A stretch of DNA of 64,000 nt from Heliophilum fasciatum (GTDB taxonomy: Bacteria > Bacillota > Desulfitobacteriia > Heliobacteriales > Heliobacteriaceae): positions 47,748 to 111,747 of the forward strand of contig NZ_SLXT01000001.1 in the NCBI RefSeq assembly GCF_004341395.1, read 5' to 3'. The translations under genes were made by a program, and so were the position numbers. Below the pieces are notes generated by a model. That model had not been told where the DNA came from. It worked only from the letters and a program-made list of their open reading frames with translations, and did not search any database. Shown here piece after piece: positions 8,041-17,150 of this stretch (its first letter is position 1; each line of letters starts with the position of its first letter).

Positions 8041-8715
8041 TCAAGTCACAATTTTACTTAACCCTAGGCTGCAGAGGATGGCCGCCGCCAAGTAGGTCAT
8101 CCAAAGGGGGTTCCACCGCCTTGCATAGGAACGACCAATCCCGAGCCCCGTCGTCACAAAAAGCAGTTGCATCACGCCTACCGCCAACGGTAAGAGCCAT
8201 CCATGATTCGTAGCCAAAGCCATACCAAAGCCGGCCGCTGTGGCATCGATATTTAAGGCCAGCCCTAGCAAAAAAGCTTCCCATGGGCCAATCTCACCGG
8301 AAGCGTCCAAATCAGCCGACGTCGGTTCCCGCAACACCTGAATCACCAAGCCAAAAGGCGGTAACGAAATGGCCCACACCGGCTGCACCGGCCCCTCGCC
8401 GCCGTCCATCACCGGCTTCGTGATTTCTTTGACCTTGGCGGCGTTGTCACCGGCTTTGATCGCCTGGTAGATTTGAAAGATGCCCAGCGTCACCAGCAAG
8501 ATGCCGCCCACCTTCGTCAGCCAATCGGTTTGCAGCCAATCGGCGAGGCTGCGCCCTAACAACAGGGCAATCAGCATTGCGCCGGAAGAACAAAAGCAGA
8601 TAATCAGCAGCGCCGACAGCGGTACGCGGATGCGCTTCGCGCCATAAGCTACACCTGCACTAAAACCATCCAAGCTCAAGGCTATCGCCAGACCCCATAA
8701 CGACCATAACGACAC
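8041..8715 (-). CDS. ytaF: Sporulation membrane protein YtaF (MntP-like)
   Basis: 224 residues with about six hydrophobic segments. The N-terminal LAIALSLDGFSAGVAYGAKRI and the central LGLALNIDATAAGFGMAL repeat the conserved aspartate-containing helix of the MntP/LysE-like fold (two pseudo-repeats). YtaF is a spore-former relative of the manganese exporter MntP; transport activity for YtaF itself is inferred. Lies between an ABC-F gene and coaE, as in the conserved polA-mutM-ytaF-coaE block, although the ABC-F gene is an insertion. Confidence 0.88.
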   Translation of the reverse strand: MSLWSLWGLAIALSLDGFSAGVAYGAKRIRVPLSALLIICFCSSGAMLIALLLGRSLADWLQTDWLTKVGGILLVTLGIFQIYQAIKAGDNAAKVKEITKPVMDGGEGPVQPVWAISLPPFGLVIQVLREPTSADLDASGEIGPWEAFLLGLALNIDATAAGFGMALATNHGWLLPLAVGVMQLLFVTTGLGIGRSYARRWNPLWMTYLAAAILCSLGLSKIVT

Positions 8716-8787
8716 TTGTCATCCCTCCGGACCTGATCTCACGCCCATACTATGCGTGCAGATCCAAAGGGGAACAAAGCGCTCGCC

Positions 8788-10785
8788 TTAGTCTTCCAAT
8801 AACGCTTCCCACTCTTCATACACAAGAGCAAGCTCATCTTGCACTTGCGCGAACTCTTCCTGGCAAGAGCGCGCCCGTTCGCCATCACGATAGGTTTCCT
8901 CATCGGCGAGTGCTTCCGTCAACTGCTGAAGCCGCTCTTCCAGGCGAGCGATCGTTGCTTCGGCCGCCGCAATCGCTTGCTCACGCTTCCAGGGGTTGGT
9001 CGGTTTTTTCTTGGCCCCTCCGGCCGGTTTGGCGCCGGACCCCACAGCGCCGTCATCGGCGCTGTCGCCCCCTTCCGCCCCTCCTGGCTGCGACGCTGCT
9101 TCGGCTGCCGCCTTCGCGGCTTCCTTCCTTGCCTGCGCGGCAGCAGCTTCTTGGGCCACCGCTTGCGCCTCTGCTTTACGATCACGGTAGTCGGAATAGT
9201 TGCCTAAGTACTCGGTAAAAGTGCCCTTTTCCAGTTCCAGCACCCGATCGGCCAGTCGGTCCAAGAAAAAGCGATCGTGGGAAATCACCAGCAGCGTTCC
9301 CGGGAACTCTTCCAATGCTTCTTCCAGCGCTTCTTTGGCCTCAATATCTAAGTTATTCGTTGGTTCATCCAATAAGAGCAAGTTGGCACCGGTTAAAAAA
9401 AGTTGCGCCAAGACTAAGCGGCTTTTTTCCCCGCCACTCAATACGCCCACTTGTTTGAATACGTCATCACCGCGGAACATAAATCGTCCCAGCAGCGTCC
9501 GTGCCTGTTCTTCCGTCATCGGCCGCATGTTGCGGATCGTTTCCAAAATCGTCTGGCTGCCGATCAAGTGCTCTTGTTCCTGGGCGTAGTAGGCCGGCTT
9601 GACTCGTATGCCCAGCACCACATCACCGGCTTGAGGCGCCAATTCGCCCAGCAAAACCTTGAACAGTGACGTTTTGCCGGTGCCGTTTTTGCCGAGAACG
9701 GCCACACACTCACCACGGCGTATCGTCATATTTAAGCCGGAAAAAAGCGGTTTGCCGGGATAAGCCGCCGCCAAGTCATGAGTTACAATCACCTGTTCCG
9801 CACTGGGCGTCTGCGGGATAAACTTGAGATCTTTAAGTCGCAAGCCTTCCATCGGGCGCCCAACCCGTTCACGGCGAGCCAATTGTGATTCCCGGCCCCG
9901 GGCTTGCTTGGCATTGACGCCGGCTTTGTTGCGGCGAATGTATTCCTCAATTTTGGCGATCTCCGTTTGATCCTTGGCATAGGCACGCTTTTTCGCCCAG
10001 AGTTCCTCTTCACGGAGTTGCAGAAACCGGGAATAATTACCGCTATAGGCTTGCAGCGTTCCATGCTCGAGATGGAGCGTGCGCCGCGTCACTTTATCTA
10101 AAAAGTAGCGATCATGGGAGATCACCAGCACAGCGCCCTTATAACCTTGCAGATAATCTTCCAGCCATTCCACGGCTTGCAGATCGAGATGGTTCGTTGG
10201 CTCATCAAGCAACAGCAGATCGTAGGGACGAAGCAGCAGCCGGGCCATGGCCAATCGTGTTTTTTGGCCGCCGCTAAGCACGTCCGACGGCAGTTGCAGA
10301 TCATCATCACTGAAGCCCAGTCCTTTTAAGACCGAGCGCACCCGCGCTTCGGCACCGTAACCGCCGCTTTCTTCGTGTTGATGAACTTTTTCGGCATATT
10401 CCTCCATAATCAGCTCTAACTTCGCCGCATCATCGTGAACAGCCGGGCTGGTCATCAAGCGTTCCAGTGCTTCAATCGCTTCCCGTAGCGCTAAGACATG
10501 GGCCAGTTCCTGCAAGGCCGTCGAAAATACCGTTTCCCCCGCCGTCACATCTCGTAATTGCTGGAGATAGCCGACACGCACGCCTTGGGTCCAACTGATC
10601 ACGCCTTCCGTCGGCTCTTCTTGACCGGTTAACAGGCGAAACAAACTGGTTTTCCCGGCACCGTTGGCGCCGACCAAACTCGCTTTATCGCCTTCGTGAA
10701 TCATCAATGTAACCTGCGAAAAAATATCCCGGGCCCCAAAAGATAAGGCCAGATTTTTCGCTTGCAGCAGCACTCGGTTGCTCAT
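8788..10785 (-). CDS. ABC-F family ribosome-associated ATPase
   Basis: 665 residues, no membrane segments. Two ABC domains: Walker A GANGAGKTS with LSGGQKTRLAMARLLL and LLLLDEPTNHLD, then GKNGTGKTS with LSGGEKSRLVLAQ and LLLLDEPTNNLD. They are joined by a basic coiled linker (the P-site tRNA interaction motif, near KIEEYIRRNKAG). A long Ala/Gly-rich stretch at about 560-600 leads to a C-terminal coiled coil, as in Uup/YfmR/YdiF. Such proteins act in translation (stalled ribosomes, assembly). Which subfamily it is, and whether it protects against antibiotics, cannot be told here. It interrupts the usual mutM-ytaF adjacency. Confidence 0.9.
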   Translation of the reverse strand: MSNRVLLQAKNLALSFGARDIFSQVTLMIHEGDKASLVGANGAGKTSLFRLLTGQEEPTEGVISWTQGVRVGYLQQLRDVTAGETVFSTALQELAHVLALREAIEALERLMTSPAVHDDAAKLELIMEEYAEKVHQHEESGGYGAEARVRSVLKGLGFSDDDLQLPSDVLSGGQKTRLAMARLLLRPYDLLLLDEPTNHLDLQAVEWLEDYLQGYKGAVLVISHDRYFLDKVTRRTLHLEHGTLQAYSGNYSRFLQLREEELWAKKRAYAKDQTEIAKIEEYIRRNKAGVNAKQARGRESQLARRERVGRPMEGLRLKDLKFIPQTPSAEQVIVTHDLAAAYPGKPLFSGLNMTIRRGECVAVLGKNGTGKTSLFKVLLGELAPQAGDVVLGIRVKPAYYAQEQEHLIGSQTILETIRNMRPMTEEQARTLLGRFMFRGDDVFKQVGVLSGGEKSRLVLAQLFLTGANLLLLDEPTNNLDIEAKEALEEALEEFPGTLLVISHDRFFLDRLADRVLELEKGTFTEYLGNYSDYRDRKAEAQAVAQEAAAAQARKEAAKAAAEAASQPGGAEGGDSADDGAVGSGAKPAGGAKKKPTNPWKREQAIAAAEATIARLEERLQQLTEALADEETYRDGERARSCQEEFAQVQDELALVYEEWEALLED

Positions 10786-10803
10786 CGTTTCGTTCCTTTT
10801 TAT

Positions 10804-11631
10804 CTAAACTTGACAGTACGGGCAAAAATGGGCGCTGCGACCGCCGCGCTTGGCCCGCAGGATCGTGCCGCCGCAGCGCCGGCAAGGCTCACCTTCCCGT
10901 CCGTAGACCCACAATTGCTCTTGAAAAGCACCTTTTTGGCCTTCACCGTCGACATAATCACGAAAAGAAGTGCCTTTGGCATCAATTCCTGCCTGCAGCA
11001 CCCTTTGAATGCTTTGGTATAAGCACGCTACTTCGTCCGTCGTCAAGGATGACGCCGGACGATCGGGATGGATGGCCGCCATGGCTAAGGCTTCATCGGC
11101 ATAAATGTTGCCCAATCCGGCGATAACATGCTGATCGAGCAGCAATGCTTTGATCCGCGTTGTGCGCCGCGCCAATGCTTCCGCTAGGTGCTCCGGCCGG
11201 TAAGCCGGGTCAAGCGGTTCCGGTCCCAATGTCGATAAACCCGGGCACAACGCCAAGCCATCGGCCGATACCAAGCGCAAGCGGCCAAAACGGCGTGGAT
11301 CGGTATAACGCAATTCCTGCCCGCCGCTAAGCCGCAAGATCACATGGGTATGGGCCGGTTCCGGCGTTTCCGGTGCCGTCAAGACCCAACGCCCGGTCAT
11401 ACGTAAGTGCACAACCAGCCAAAGGTTATCGGACAGGGCCATCAGCAAATACTTGCCTCGCCGTTCCAGTCCCTCAATCGTGCGTTCCATCAGCGCCATG
11501 GGGAACATCTCGCCATGCTCCGGCGCCGCTACCACATCGCTTCGCCGCACATCGACGGCCACGATCTGCTGTCCCACCACGTGCGCCGCCAACGAGCGGC
11601 GCACTGTTTCTACTTCGGGCAACTCGGGCAT
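10804..11631 (-). CDS. mutM: Formamidopyrimidine-DNA glycosylase
   Basis: 275 residues beginning MPELPEVETVRRSL; the proline after Met is the catalytic nucleophile and the glutamate the general acid. The H2TH region includes GLGNIYADEAL. The C-terminal zinc finger is CRRCG ... FCPYC. It removes 8-oxoguanine and formamidopyrimidines and nicks at the lesion. Lies 22 bp downstream of polA, the conserved Firmicutes order. AGGAGCG upstream supports the ATG. Confidence 0.96.
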   Translation of the reverse strand: MPELPEVETVRRSLAAHVVGQQIVAVDVRRSDVVAAPEHGEMFPMALMERTIEGLERRGKYLLMALSDNLWLVVHLRMTGRWVLTAPETPEPAHTHVILRLSGGQELRYTDPRRFGRLRLVSADGLALCPGLSTLGPEPLDPAYRPEHLAEALARRTTRIKALLLDQHVIAGLGNIYADEALAMAAIHPDRPASSLTTDEVACLYQSIQRVLQAGIDAKGTSFRDYVDGEGQKGAFQEQLWVYGREGEPCRRCGGTILRAKRGGRSAHFCPYCQV

Positions 11632-11653
11632 GCTTTCTTGATCGCTCCTCTGT

Positions 11654-14440
11654 TCAGACTGTATAAGGCTTCATTTCATACCAGTTACGGCCCACTTTCA
11701 AGTCGACCACCACCGGTACCCGTAGCGGCACCGTCTTCTCCATGACCTGCCGGACCAGCGGCGCCACCTGCGCAACTTGATCGCGGGGCACCTCAAAGAT
11801 CAACTCATCGTGGACCTGCAGCAACATGCGTGTAGCCGGACTGGCTTGGGCGATCTGCGGGGCCAGCGCCACCATCGCCGCTTTGATCAGATCGGCGGCA
11901 GTACCCTGAATGGGCGTGTTCATGGCAGTACGCTCCCCGAAAGCTTGCCGCACTTTGTTCGGGACAAGCAAATCCGGTAAATAACGGCGGCGCCCCATCA
12001 GCGTCGTCACAAAGCCGTCACGGCGGGCATCGGCGATTACCTGGTCAAAGTACCCCTTAACCTTGGGATAGCGAGCAAAATAACCTTGAATGTACTTCTT
12101 GGCTTCGGCGCGAGTCACGCCGATATCCCGGCTCAAGCCAAAGTCGCTGATACCGTAAATAATACCAAAGTTCACGGCCTTGGCCCGGCGGCGCAGTTCC
12201 CGGTCCACTTCATCCATGGGCACACCGAAAACTTCGCTGGCCGTGCGGGTGTGAATATCTTGCTCCTCCACAAAGGCCTCCACCAGCGCATCATCAGCCG
12301 ACAAGTGGGCCAAAATCCGTAATTCAATCTGCGAATAATCAGCAGCCAGAAGCACCCAATCTTGATCGGGCACCACAAAAGCTTGGCGAATTCGCCGGCC
12401 CTGTTCCAAACGAACCGGAATATTTTGCAGGTTCGGTTCTGTCGACGACAAGCGCCCCGTCGCCGTCACCGTTTGGTTCAAGCAAGTATGAATCCGCCCG
12501 TCCTGGCTGTCGATCAACGGCAGCAAGCCATCGAGATAGGTCGACTTGAGCTTCATCAGTTGGCGATAGTCTAACATACACGGCACCAGCGGGTGCCGAT
12601 CAGCCAGTTGCTCTAAGACTTCCACGTCGGTCGAATAACCGGTTTTGGTTTTTTTGATCACCGGCAAGCCTAACTTCTCAAACAAGATCTTGCCCAGTTG
12701 CTGCGTAGAGTTAAGATTAAAGGTTTCACCGGCCAGCCCATAAATGTCGCTTTGCAAGCGCGCCAATTCCTGGGCCAATTCATCAGACATGGTTTGCAGC
12801 ACAGAGGGGTCCACTTTGATGCCCGTTGCTTCCATCGCACCCAACAGCGGCACTAAGGGCATTTCCACCTTTTCATACAAATCGAGCAAGCGGCGCTCCG
12901 TCAGGGCAGCGCGCAAATGAGGCATAACCGCGCCCAGGCAACCGGCGGCCTGCGCTGCCGGCGTCATCTCTTCCAGTGTCGCTTCCTCGACAAGTTCCCA
13001 TCCCAGTTGATCACGAACCACATTGGCCAGCGTATAGCGACTGGCGACAGGATCGAGCAAATAGGCCGCGATCATCCCATCGTCACCGATGCCCTGTAGC
13101 GTGATCCCCTGTTGGCGCGCCAGCAAGTAAAAGGCCTTGGCATCAAAAAAAACTTTAGGCAGCGTCACTGACGTCCAAAGCGGCGCTGTTATCGACCAGA
13201 AGGCATCCGTCGTCAAGGCCTCACCCATATTGACCGACCAGGCCTGATCGCCACAAGCCAACCCAACTTGCACTAACTGACCGGTACGGGACGCACCGGA
13301 CCAGTGCGCTACAATCGCCAGCGGTTTTTGCGCTGCCGTGATCGCTTCCACCATGCTGGGCAACGCTGCCGCTGTATCAACGACCTGCCCGGCCCAGCGC
13401 GGTTGCTTGATCGGAGCAGTGTCATCGGTACGTTCAGCAACATCCTGTACCGTGCCGACGGCGCCTTCCCCTTGACGCTCTCCCTGCACACCGGTTTCCG
13501 TTTTCGTTCCCGTTGTTCCGGCCGTTCCCGCCTCGCAAGCACTATCTTTGCCGACAGCCGCTGCTGGCAGTTCCGCCGCCGGCGGCAAGGTCTTCAGCAA
13601 TGAGCGAAACTCCATCTGCTGATAAAAACGGCGCAACCCGTCCACATCGGGCGGTTGCACGCGACAAGCATCCCAGTCAATCGTCATCGGTACATCACAG
13701 ACGATCGTCGCCAAGCGCTTCGAAAGAAAGGCCTGTTCCTGATGGGTCGCCAGTTTTTCCTGCAGCTTGCCCTTTACCTCCGGCAGCCGGCGATAAAGCT
13801 CTTCCATCGTACCGAAGGTCTCCAGCAGCTTCAGTGCCGTTTTTTCCCCTACACCGGGAACGCCGGGAATATTGTCGGAAGCATCACCCATGAGGCCTTT
13901 CCAATCGACGATCTGTTCAGGGGCTAGGCCCACTTTCTCTTTCAGCGCCGCTTGATCAAAACGTTCCATCTCTTTGATCCCTTTGCGCGTCAACAACACT
14001 TCCGTTCCCGGCGCGATCAATTGCCAGGCATCGCGATCACCGGTCACAATCAACCCCTCGATCGCGCGAGCGGCCGCTTCCGTAGCCAGCGTGCCGATCA
14101 AATCATCGGCTTCATAACCATCCAGCTCAAACACAGCGACGTTCAGCAAGGCCAGCGCATCTTTTAAAAGGCCAAACTGCGGCCGGAGCAACTCCGGCGT
14201 TGCCGCCCGCTGCGCCTTATACTCGGTATATTCAGCCGTCCGAAAAGTTTGCCGGCTTTTATCGAGCGCCACCGCCAGGTAATCCGGCTGATAGTCCTGG
14301 CGCAACCGCTCCAGCATATTTAAAAAACCAAACACAGCATTGGTCGGTATTCCCTCGGCATTGCTCAACGGCGGCAATGCATAAAAAGCACGGTGTAGCA
14401 AACTGCTCCCGTCAATGATCAAAAAAACCGGTGGGCGCAC
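11654..14440 (-). CDS. polA: DNA polymerase I
   Basis: About 928 residues from GTG at 14440 (AAGGGAG 8 nt upstream); the longer ATG at 14473 lies only about 12 nt after the predicted transcription start and has no ribosome site. Domain order: 5'-nuclease (about 1-285), a long Ala/Thr/Gly-rich linker (about 295-370), a degenerate 3'-5' exonuclease domain (the DxE motif reads AHWSG, so proofreading is probably lost, as in Bacillus Pol I), and the polymerase domain with motif A ADYSQIELR, motif B RRRAKAVNFGIIYG and motif C VHDELIFE. Functions in repair and Okazaki fragment processing. Followed by mutM. Confidence 0.96.
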   Translation of the reverse strand: MRPPVFLIIDGSSLLHRAFYALPPLSNAEGIPTNAVFGFLNMLERLRQDYQPDYLAVALDKSRQTFRTAEYTEYKAQRAATPELLRPQFGLLKDALALLNVAVFELDGYEADDLIGTLATEAAARAIEGLIVTGDRDAWQLIAPGTEVLLTRKGIKEMERFDQAALKEKVGLAPEQIVDWKGLMGDASDNIPGVPGVGEKTALKLLETFGTMEELYRRLPEVKGKLQEKLATHQEQAFLSKRLATIVCDVPMTIDWDACRVQPPDVDGLRRFYQQMEFRSLLKTLPPAAELPAAAVGKDSACEAGTAGTTGTKTETGVQGERQGEGAVGTVQDVAERTDDTAPIKQPRWAGQVVDTAAALPSMVEAITAAQKPLAIVAHWSGASRTGQLVQVGLACGDQAWSVNMGEALTTDAFWSITAPLWTSVTLPKVFFDAKAFYLLARQQGITLQGIGDDGMIAAYLLDPVASRYTLANVVRDQLGWELVEEATLEEMTPAAQAAGCLGAVMPHLRAALTERRLLDLYEKVEMPLVPLLGAMEATGIKVDPSVLQTMSDELAQELARLQSDIYGLAGETFNLNSTQQLGKILFEKLGLPVIKKTKTGYSTDVEVLEQLADRHPLVPCMLDYRQLMKLKSTYLDGLLPLIDSQDGRIHTCLNQTVTATGRLSSTEPNLQNIPVRLEQGRRIRQAFVVPDQDWVLLAADYSQIELRILAHLSADDALVEAFVEEQDIHTRTASEVFGVPMDEVDRELRRRAKAVNFGIIYGISDFGLSRDIGVTRAEAKKYIQGYFARYPKVKGYFDQVIADARRDGFVTTLMGRRRYLPDLLVPNKVRQAFGERTAMNTPIQGTAADLIKAAMVALAPQIAQASPATRMLLQVHDELIFEVPRDQVAQVAPLVRQVMEKTVPLRVPVVVDLKVGRNWYEMKPYTV

Positions 14441-14491
14441 AGGCAAAACTCCCTTTTCTTTTCCCGAGATCATTCGTCAAATGGCACGTTT

Positions 14492-14500
14492 ATTATACCA
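14492..14500 (-). promoter_or_regulatory. Extended -10 promoter of polA
   Basis: TGGTATAAT (TG-n-TATAAT) on the minus strand; the -35 region is poor. It places the start near 14485, so the ribosome site for GTG 14440 lies in the leader. Confidence 0.65.
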
Positions 14501-14587
14501 TCGCGCGTAACCTCGGGCTAGAAAACATTGCCTTGGCGCCTACCGGCATTCGCTTCGAATTTTAGCCAGCCTCAATGACTCGTTAGC

Positions 14588-15112
14588 TTACGGTTCCAAT
14601 GTAAATTCCCATACGCAATACGCCTGGTCATCGACCCGCTCCGGCGGGCAAGACAAGCAGCGCGTCTGAATCCGGTCATCGATGGTCCGCGCAAAACCGC
14701 TGTACTCGACAATCCCCACGGGACGGCAAGGAAAAGCGTCCATCTTCTTGCGCTCCCGCGCCGCTTGGACGCGACAGTTCACCATGGAAAAGACAAGCTT
14801 GTTTTCGCCGTGCCATTCCAGGGTTTGCTCGTTCAAAACGGCATAAAGGCGAAATTGCAGCGCTTGGGCCAGCCCCTGTAAACCGGAACGTTCCGGTAGA
14901 TTCAACATCGTTTTGATCCGCGTCGCTTCCAAGACCGTAAAGCGTTCCCAGGCCTTGATGTCCATCTCGATCGCTTCATCCATGCCGCGTTTGGCTTCGA
15001 TCGCTTGGAACCAAACACCGTCATGAGCTAACCAACGCTTTGCCAGATCATCCACCAAAGACCGCAGTTCCTCTTTCGAAAGATCATCAATCGTTTTTAA
15101 TTTTGTATCCAT
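14588..15112 (-). CDS. Conserved hypothetical protein (DUF6125-like)
   Basis: 174 residues, soluble, no signal peptide. Begins with a short helical segment (LSKEELRSLVDDLAKRWLAHDGVWFQAIE), has an internal acidic helix and several cysteines: MVNCRVQAARERKK, FPCRPVG and RCLSCPPERVDDQAYC. The pattern of a W-x-x-HDG-WF segment followed by a late cysteine-rich part resembles DUF6125 proteins of anaerobes. No function is known. GGAGGA upstream supports the ATG. It stands alone between polA and metF. Confidence 0.6.
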   Translation of the reverse strand: MDTKLKTIDDLSKEELRSLVDDLAKRWLAHDGVWFQAIEAKRGMDEAIEMDIKAWERFTVLEATRIKTMLNLPERSGLQGLAQALQFRLYAVLNEQTLEWHGENKLVFSMVNCRVQAARERKKMDAFPCRPVGIVEYSGFARTIDDRIQTRCLSCPPERVDDQAYCVWEFTLEP

Positions 15113-15186
15113 TTTCCGATTCCTCCAATTTTTCAGATAATTTTAACGGGCAGGCGCATCAGCGCACTGCCGGAATACCCTACCGT

Positions 15187-15933
15187 TTAATCCTTCAAAA
15201 CTCCACCCAAATAGGTCTGCATATCCATCCGGATCGGCATAAAGTAGATCGGCGATGCCGCTGACCCTGCTAAGGCCAGTGCTTCACGGGCAAAGCCGAT
15301 ATTCCATTCCAGCGTCGGCTGGAAGCGCGCCGGGAACACCACATTGTTCTTTGTTTCCCAGTAGTTGACCGATTTTTCCCCTAATACCGGCGAAACACCC
15401 CAGAAAACTTCTTGCCCCTGCAAGGCATCCATGTACATCTCCATGAAACGCAGATCGAAAAAAGGCTGTGTAAAAAAGCCGTCGGCGCCGGCAGCAATCT
15501 TGCGCTTAATATAATTCAGCTCCTGGCGCATGCTGGTGCGATACTGATCGATCGCACCATAGACGCGCAGTTCCGGCATTTCCTCTTTGAGTTTGCGAAT
15601 CAGCTCAATCGACGTGGAAGGATAGACCTTACGCTCCATTCCCTGCGGCGGATCACCTTGAAGAACAAGCACTTCCGTGATCTGAGCGGCCCGTAAATAA
15701 GGCACGACCGGCAACGGTTCATTCAAGTTAAAATCAATCGCTCGCAGGTGAGGAATAGCACTTGTAAAAAACCGTTTGGCAATGCAGCAACCTTCCCAAC
15801 TGCGCAGATCAAAACGCAACAAATCAGGAATGTTGATTACATTTACGGTCGGGTAGTGAGTATGTATTACCTGCAATTCTTCCAGCAGCGTTTGCTCATT
15901 GCGAGGCACCAGTTCAACAGCAATCCGCGTCAT
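15187..15933 (-). CDS. metF: Methylenetetrahydrofolate reductase family protein
   Basis: 248 residues, shorter than E. coli MetF (about 296). An early glutamate (VELVPR) fits the catalytic Glu. VLVLQGDPPQG matches the flavin-contacting aspartate loop, and GADGFFTQPFFDL is the conserved barrel strand. Reduces methylene-THF to methyl-THF. Formate dehydrogenase and 5-FCL lie a few kb away, but no corrinoid-pathway partner is adjacent. The upstream region carries a TTGACT hexamer and, just above it, two near-identical 21-nt direct repeats (15994-16036). The short length and weak N-terminal conservation leave some doubt about substrate. Confidence 0.8.
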   Translation of the reverse strand: MTRIAVELVPRNEQTLLEELQVIHTHYPTVNVINIPDLLRFDLRSWEGCCIAKRFFTSAIPHLRAIDFNLNEPLPVVPYLRAAQITEVLVLQGDPPQGMERKVYPSTSIELIRKLKEEMPELRVYGAIDQYRTSMRQELNYIKRKIAAGADGFFTQPFFDLRFMEMYMDALQGQEVFWGVSPVLGEKSVNYWETKNNVVFPARFQPTLEWNIGFAREALALAGSAASPIYFMPIRMDMQTYLGGVLKD

Positions 15934-15993
15934 GCTACACGCTCCATCCCAATGAAAATAAAATCAAATAAAAAGCTTCAAAGTCAACAGCTT

Positions 15994-16036
15994 GATGAAA
16001 TTCTTATACGAAATAGATAAAATTCTTTTACGAAAT
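15994..16036 (-). repeat. Two 21-nt direct repeats upstream of metF
   Basis: On the + strand 15994-16014 and 16016-16036 share 18 of 21 positions around the core AAATTCTTnTACGAAAT, with one base between. In the metF orientation they sit just upstream of a TTGACT -35-like hexamer (15982-15987), where an activator would bind. They overlap the last codons of the upstream exonuclease gene. Confidence 0.5.
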
Positions 16037-16636
16037 ATCCGAGACGGCTTCCGGCACCGTTGTCGCTTCCCGTTTCAAGCACCAGCCGTCTTCCAGCATA
16101 CACTGGATAATCAGCGCCGTATTGCGCGCATCATCCAAGGCCGAATGAGAAACGCCCAGCAAATCGAGATTCAATGCATCAACCGCTTTTTTTAAGCTGA
16201 TCCGTCGCTCCAGCCCATAGAAGCGCTTATGCTCCATCGACAAATCGACATAATCGTCCCAAATGAAAGGGTACTCCAATCCGTAACGTTGGCACACATT
16301 ATGTAAGACATCACGATCGGCTTCGCCCCAGGCGACGATCATCGTCTCGCCGGGCGAGTACATCGGCAATAACTGTTCCAGCATCACTTCCAGAGGTACG
16401 CCGCCATCCACATCGGCTTGCCGGATCATCGTCAATTGCTTGCACTCTTCCGTCAAACGCGGAAAAAAGCGCGGCTTGACAAAAGTTTGATAACCGCCGT
16501 CGAGGGAACTGTCGATTCCCTCAACGACGATCGCACCGACTTCAATGATCTCCGGAAAAAACGCCCGCGGACGCCCATAGGAGCGCTGGTACAAAGAAAA
16601 CTCAAAATCAAGTACCAACCAATTTCGTTTGTTCAT
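16028..16636 (-). CDS. DEDDh-type 3'-5' exonuclease (KapD-like)
   Basis: 202 residues covering one RNase T/DnaQ-like domain. Exo I is LVLDFEF (two acidic residues), Exo II region is IVAWGEADRDVL, and Exo III is GVSHSALDDARNT with the H-x4-D arrangement. The family includes KapD, an inhibitor of sporulation kinase signalling in Bacillus, and Eri1-like nucleases. Target (RNA or DNA ends) cannot be fixed. 15 nt separate it from the DUF1232 gene upstream, and the two may be co-transcribed. Confidence 0.85.
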   Translation of the reverse strand: MNKRNWLVLDFEFSLYQRSYGRPRAFFPEIIEVGAIVVEGIDSSLDGGYQTFVKPRFFPRLTEECKQLTMIRQADVDGGVPLEVMLEQLLPMYSPGETMIVAWGEADRDVLHNVCQRYGLEYPFIWDDYVDLSMEHKRFYGLERRISLKKAVDALNLDLLGVSHSALDDARNTALIIQCMLEDGWCLKREATTVPEAVSDIS

Positions 16637-16651
16637 ACCTACAACCTTACC

Positions 16652-17047
16652 TCACTTGAGGATTTTGGCCTCCACCTCGATCATATCATTCTCGGCGGCG
16701 TCACCAAACCAATCACGCATTTTACCGCGCGCTTTTTCTCGAATCGAACCGTTAATATACATGGCCACCGTAATTAAGGCGGCAATCAGACTGGCAAAAT
16801 CATCAGTATAGCCCACAACCGGCAAGAGATCCGGAAAGAGATCGACCGGCAAAATCAAATATCCTAAGGCACCCAGTACGGTCATCTTGGCCCATTTGGG
16901 CACGTCGGGCTCTTGGAGCACATAATACAACAGCAACGCTGCATAAACCACTTTGGTACCGGCTTGTTTGCCGTACTGGGCCAGCTTCTGCCAAAAACCC
17001 TTGTCGGAATAAGCTTCCCGGTAGATTTCATTGTCCGATTTATCCAT
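16652..17047 (-). CDS. DUF1232 (YkvA-type) membrane protein
   Basis: 131 residues from ATG at 17047, chosen for GAGAGGAGG upstream; the open frame extends further without a ribosome site. The DUF1232 core covers VPKWAKMTVLGALGYLI and LPVDLFPDLLPVVGYTDD, with hydrophobic helices on either side. Members are small inner-membrane proteins of unknown function. Likely co-transcribed with the exonuclease downstream. Confidence 0.82.
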   Translation of the reverse strand: MDKSDNEIYREAYSDKGFWQKLAQYGKQAGTKVVYAALLLYYVLQEPDVPKWAKMTVLGALGYLILPVDLFPDLLPVVGYTDDFASLIAALITVAMYINGSIREKARGKMRDWFGDAAENDMIEVEAKILK

Positions 17048-17150
17048 GGAAGCGATGCCTCCTCTCCTGCAACCATTATTTACACAGAGGGGCCGGAAAA
17101 TCCTGTTTTTGGAGTGAAGAAATTCATTGCCCACCTATACCAGAACGCAC

